Assembly (NCBI GenBank): GCA_017354065.1
Contig: JAFMRN010000084.1
Location: 1-8,891 of the forward strand
Source: Solirubrobacterales bacterium
Lineage (GTDB): Bacteria; Actinomycetota; Thermoleophilia; Solirubrobacterales; Solirubrobacteraceae
Direction: 5' to 3'
Length of the DNA stretch: 8,891 nucleotides
Shown: one piece after another, positions 7,002-8,891 of the stretch
Layout of the letters: every line of letters starts with the position of its first letter
How positions within the stretch are numbered: position 1 is the stretch's first letter
Notes under the pieces: generated by a model
The model's database searches: none
Told to the model about the DNA's origin: nothing
What the model saw: only the letters and a program-made list of their open reading frames with translations
Translations under genes and position numbers: made by a program

Positions 7002-7108
7002 GGTTTGGGCCCTGGAACTTCCCAAACCCCGGGGGTTCGGGCGTTTACCCCTGCTCAGCCCCGGGTTAGTTCCCAAACCCCGCGGGCCCGGTGGGGGTTT
7101 GGGAAGTT
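7002..7108. repeat. Intergenic inverted-repeat cluster with four pairing arms
   Basis: Arms: GGTTTGGG at 7002-7009; AACTTCCCAAACCCC at 7016-7030; TTCCCAAACCCC at 7070-7081; GGGGTTTGGGAAGTT at 7094-7108. The outer pair 7016-7030/7094-7108 is a perfect 15-bp inverted repeat. 7070-7081/7094-7105 is a perfect 12-bp stem with a 12-nt loop. 7002-7009/7021-7028 is an 8-bp stem with an 11-nt spacer. Because arms are shared, the stems are alternatives. The cluster lies between the reductase stop and the candidate promoter. It could be a terminator, an operator set or an alternative-fold RNA. Confidence 0.8.
7070..7105 (-). terminator. Possible terminator hairpin after the ligase/reductase operon
   Basis: Read on the - strand, 19 nt past the reductase stop, TTCCCAAACCCC pairs with GGGGTTTGGGAA around a 12-nt GC-rich loop. 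The sequence after the stem (CTAACCC) is not T-rich, so this is not a canonical intrinsic terminator. GC-rich actinobacteria can use hairpins without a T-tract, and an operator function is equally possible. Confidence 0.35.
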
Positions 7109-7123
7109 GCAGGGAAGTACGCA

Positions 7124-7858
7124 TCAGGCCGTAAGGCCACCGTCGACTACCAGTACCTGACCGGAGATGAAAGCGGCGTCATCTGAGGCCAGGAAGCAGA
7201 CCGCGCGCGCCACGTCCTCGGGTTCGCCCAGGCGCCCGGCCGGGGTGCGGCGCGCGATCTGCCCGAGCTGGGCCTCATCCAGGCCGTGGGACATCTCCGT
7301 GCGCAGGTACCCGGGCGCCACCGAGTTGACCGTGATGTTGCGGGCGCCGAGCTCCCGCGCGAGCGAGCGTGTGAACCCGTCGAGCGCCGCCTTGGTGGCG
7401 GAGTAGACCGACAGGCCGCGGTAGCCGGACACGCCGACGATCGATGAGATGTTGATGATCCGCCCCGACCCCTGACGCAGCATCCGGCGGCTGACCAGCC
7501 GCGTCACGCGGAACGTGGCGCGGAGGTTGAGGTCGATCACGGTGTCCGTGTCGCGCTCACCCATCAGCCCGATCACACCGTCGCGGGCGACCCCGGCGTT
7601 GTTGACGAGCACGTCGACCCGGCCGCCGAACTCAGCCAGCACCTGGTTGATGAACGCTTCGGTCTCCGCCGCATCCGCCAGGTTCACGCAGGCGTGCAGG
7701 AAGCGGCCGGCCAGCGCCGGATCCGCCGCCCAGGCCTCGGTCTGCGGGGTGGCTGAGCGGCTACAGGTGGCGACCGTGTCGCCGCGCTCCAGGAACGCTT
7801 TGACCAGGCCCGCGCCGAGGCCGCGGCTGCCGCCGGTGACGATCACGACCCTGCTCAC
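7124..7858 (-). CDS. SDR-family oxidoreductase, FabG-like (3-oxoacyl reductase type)
   Basis: A complete classical short-chain dehydrogenase/reductase of 244 residues. The cofactor motif TGGSRGLG is at residues 8-15, followed by CSR (32-34), whose arginine suggests NADP(H). NNAG is at 86-89. The catalytic tetrad is Asn111, Ser139 (in NISSIVG), Tyr152 and Lys156 (YSATK). VAPGYLRTEM, and a C-terminus ISGQVLVVDGGLTA typical of FabG-like enzymes, complete the picture. The family reduces ketones or oxidises alcohols, often on acyl-ACP or acyl-CoA, though sugar-modifying members exist, so the substrate remains open. GTG 7858 overlaps the TGA of the upstream acyl-activating enzyme (GTGA), so the two are likely coupled. 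The pairing suggests reduction of an activated acyl chain, by inference. All expected active-site residues are present. Confidence 0.93.
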   Translation of the reverse strand: MSRVVIVTGGSRGLGAGLVKAFLERGDTVATCSRSATPQTEAWAADPALAGRFLHACVNLADAAETEAFINQVLAEFGGRVDVLVNNAGVARDGVIGLMGERDTDTVIDLNLRATFRVTRLVSRRMLRQGSGRIINISSIVGVSGYRGLSVYSATKAALDGFTRSLARELGARNITVNSVAPGYLRTEMSHGLDEAQLGQIARRTPAGRLGEPEDVARAVCFLASDDAAFISGQVLVVDGGLTA

Positions 7859-8891
7859 TGGCGCACCACCTTGTGACCGCGCGTCTGCACCTGATCGACA
7901 AAGCGGATCCGCCGCGGGCGGCCCGCGGCTGGCAGCGCCTCACAGGCCTGGCGGATCTCCGCCTCCAGGGCCTGCACATCGTGGCCCGGCGCGGCGACCA
8001 CGTCGGCGGACACGATCTGGCCCGTGATCGGGCTGGGCCGCCCGTAGACGGCGGCGATCTGGACGCCCGGCACGGAGCCGATCAGCTGCTCAACCGGGAG
8101 GGGATGGACCTTCGCGCCGCCGACGTTGATGATCTCGGAGCTGCGTCCGACGAACTGGATCCGCCCGTCACGGACCTCGACCTGATCACCGGTCGCGCGC
8201 CAGCCGGCGGCGTCATCAGCGCCGGCCTGGTACCCGAGCATCCCCACGTCGGAGCGGACGTGCAGCTCACCGTCGACGATCTTGAAGCTCGCGTGCGCGC
8301 TGCCGTCACCCTCGAGCAGGGAGACCGGCAGGCCCGCGCGGCCGTCCGACACGGATACGACGGAGCCGACCTCGGTGCCGGCATAGACATGGGAGATCCG
8401 GGCTTGGGGGAACAGCTCGCGCAGCGCGCTGAGCAGCTGATCAGAGGCGGCCTCACCGCCGAGCGTGATCTGGGCCAGCGGCAGCTGCGCCGCGCTCTGA
8501 GGGTCCAGCTCGCGGCTCAGTAGCCGCCAGAAGGTGGGAGTGCCGCTGGCGTGGGTCACGCCGTGCTCGGCGATCGCCGCGGCCACGTCGGCCGGGCGCC
8601 GAGAGGCCGGGACCACCAGGCTGCCGGCGCTCGCCAGCGCGTGCAACAGCACCTGGATCCCGGCAAACTGGTTCAGGTTGCAGGCCAGCAGCCAGCGCGG
8701 CGCATCCACGCCCGCCGGTACGTGCACGCCGGCCAGCAGCCGCCGCCAGTCATGGCGCGCGCCCTTTGGCGCGCCGGTGGTGCCGGTCGTCAGGATCAGC
8801 ACCGGCGCCGGTGCGTCCGGATCGGGCGCGGGGACCGGCTCGGACGCGGCGTCACGCAGCTCGGCCGGGGTGAGCTGGCTGACCGCGGCGC
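7855..8891 (-). CDS. ANL-superfamily acyl-activating enzyme (AMP-dependent synthetase/ligase), N-terminus outside window
   Basis: The - strand frame is open to the window edge, giving the last 344 or so residues. An internal GTG at 8802 is not the start, since it falls within the strand leading into the phosphate-binding loop and coding continues upstream. Adenylation motifs appear in order (fragment numbering): LTTGTTGAPKG (33-43), the A5-like YAGTE (169-173), WRATGD (230-235), GRSSEIINVGGAKVHP (248-263), and a C-terminal TRGHKVVRQ with the expected catalytic lysine at 340. The family activates a carboxylate with ATP to an acyl-AMP and passes it to CoA or a carrier protein; the substrate cannot be named. 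The A10-type motif has His where Gly usually precedes the lysine. The stop overlaps the reductase start by 4 bp, so both act in one transcript. Placement in a polysaccharide locus suggests production of an acyl substituent, though a fatty-acid or carrier-loading role elsewhere is possible. Confidence 0.92.
   Translation of the reverse strand, partial: AAVSQLTPAELRDAASEPVPAPDPDAPAPVLILTTGTTGAPKGARHDWRRLLAGVHVPAGVDAPRWLLACNLNQFAGIQVLLHALASAGSLVVPASRRPADVAAAIAEHGVTHASGTPTFWRLLSRELDPQSAAQLPLAQITLGGEAASDQLLSALRELFPQARISHVYAGTEVGSVVSVSDGRAGLPVSLLEGDGSAHASFKIVDGELHVRSDVGMLGYQAGADDAAGWRATGDQVEVRDGRIQFVGRSSEIINVGGAKVHPLPVEQLIGSVPGVQIAAVYGRPSPITGQIVSADVVAAPGHDVQALEAEIRQACEALPAAGRPRRIRFVDQVQTRGHKVVRQ

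Larger units (their letters stand above)
6868..7123. other. Non-coding region between the reductase and co-polymerase genes
   Basis: This is the only sizeable non-coding stretch in the window (256 bp). The part nearer the reductase holds the inverted-repeat cluster. The part nearer the co-polymerase holds the candidate promoter and about 100 nt of probable leader. The leader contains the small palindrome GCAT-ACCG-ATGC on the - strand and a repeated GCGTCA (in GCGTCAGCGTGGCGTCA). I recognise no known riboswitch in it. Confidence 0.75.

Noticed and set aside
7002..7108. CRISPR array or mobile-element end
   Set aside because: The repeats are short, in both orientations and unevenly spaced; no cas or transposase gene and no target-site duplication are visible.
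6861..7160. 99-codon + strand frame across the intergenic region
   Set aside because: It has a short hydrophobic start but overlaps the co-polymerase start and the reductase end, runs through the inverted repeats, and has low-complexity content and no ribosome site.
7873..8523. 216-codon open frame on the + strand
   Set aside because: It is antisense to the acyl-activating enzyme; Arg/Asp/Gly-rich without domain features.

Overview
This is a GC-rich (roughly two-thirds G+C by eye), gene-dense segment of a bacterial exopolysaccharide or capsule locus. The base composition, frequent GTG starts, 4-base GTGA gene junctions, and a Wzz-type co-polymerase fused to a tyrosine kinase fit a high-GC actinobacterium, possibly of the Thermoleophilia/Solirubrobacterales type. 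That placement is inference from composition and gene content; no rRNA or other phylogenetic marker is present.

The left part (1-3673, + strand) is a tight unidirectional run of four genes: the 3' part of a GT4-like glycosyltransferase, two closely related tandem GT4-like glycosyltransferases, and a class I SAM-dependent methyltransferase. They are separated by 2 nt, 12 nt and a 4-nt overlap, so they are probably co-transcribed and translationally coupled. The two full-length glycosyltransferases are paralogues with a mosaic identity pattern: nearly identical DNA blocks in the C-terminal half, but many synonymous differences at the 5' end.

The middle part (3588-6867, - strand) holds the assembly machinery: a Wzz/BY-kinase fusion (chain-length control and phosphorelay) followed 4 nt later by a polytopic Wzy-like polymerase. 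The polymerase gene runs into the methyltransferase gene tail to tail, overlapping it by 86 bp. A 256-bp non-coding region (6868-7123) upstream of the co-polymerase contains a good promoter candidate and a multi-arm inverted-repeat structure.

The right part (7124-8891, - strand) carries a FabG-like short-chain dehydrogenase/reductase and, overlapping its start by 4 nt, the C-terminal part of an ANL-superfamily acyl-activating enzyme that runs off the window. This pair looks like a small acyl-activation and reduction module, conceivably supplying an acyl decoration for the glycan.

Working model: the glycosyltransferases assemble a lipid-linked repeat unit, the methyltransferase and perhaps the acyl module decorate it, Wzy polymerises it outside the membrane, and the Wzz/BY-kinase sets chain length. 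No flippase (Wzx), initiating phosphoglycosyltransferase, RNA gene, CRISPR array or insertion sequence is visible here. Nothing proves a wholly new system. The most unusual features are the gene-conversion-like mosaic, the inverted-repeat intergenic region, the kinase insertion and the convergent overlap.
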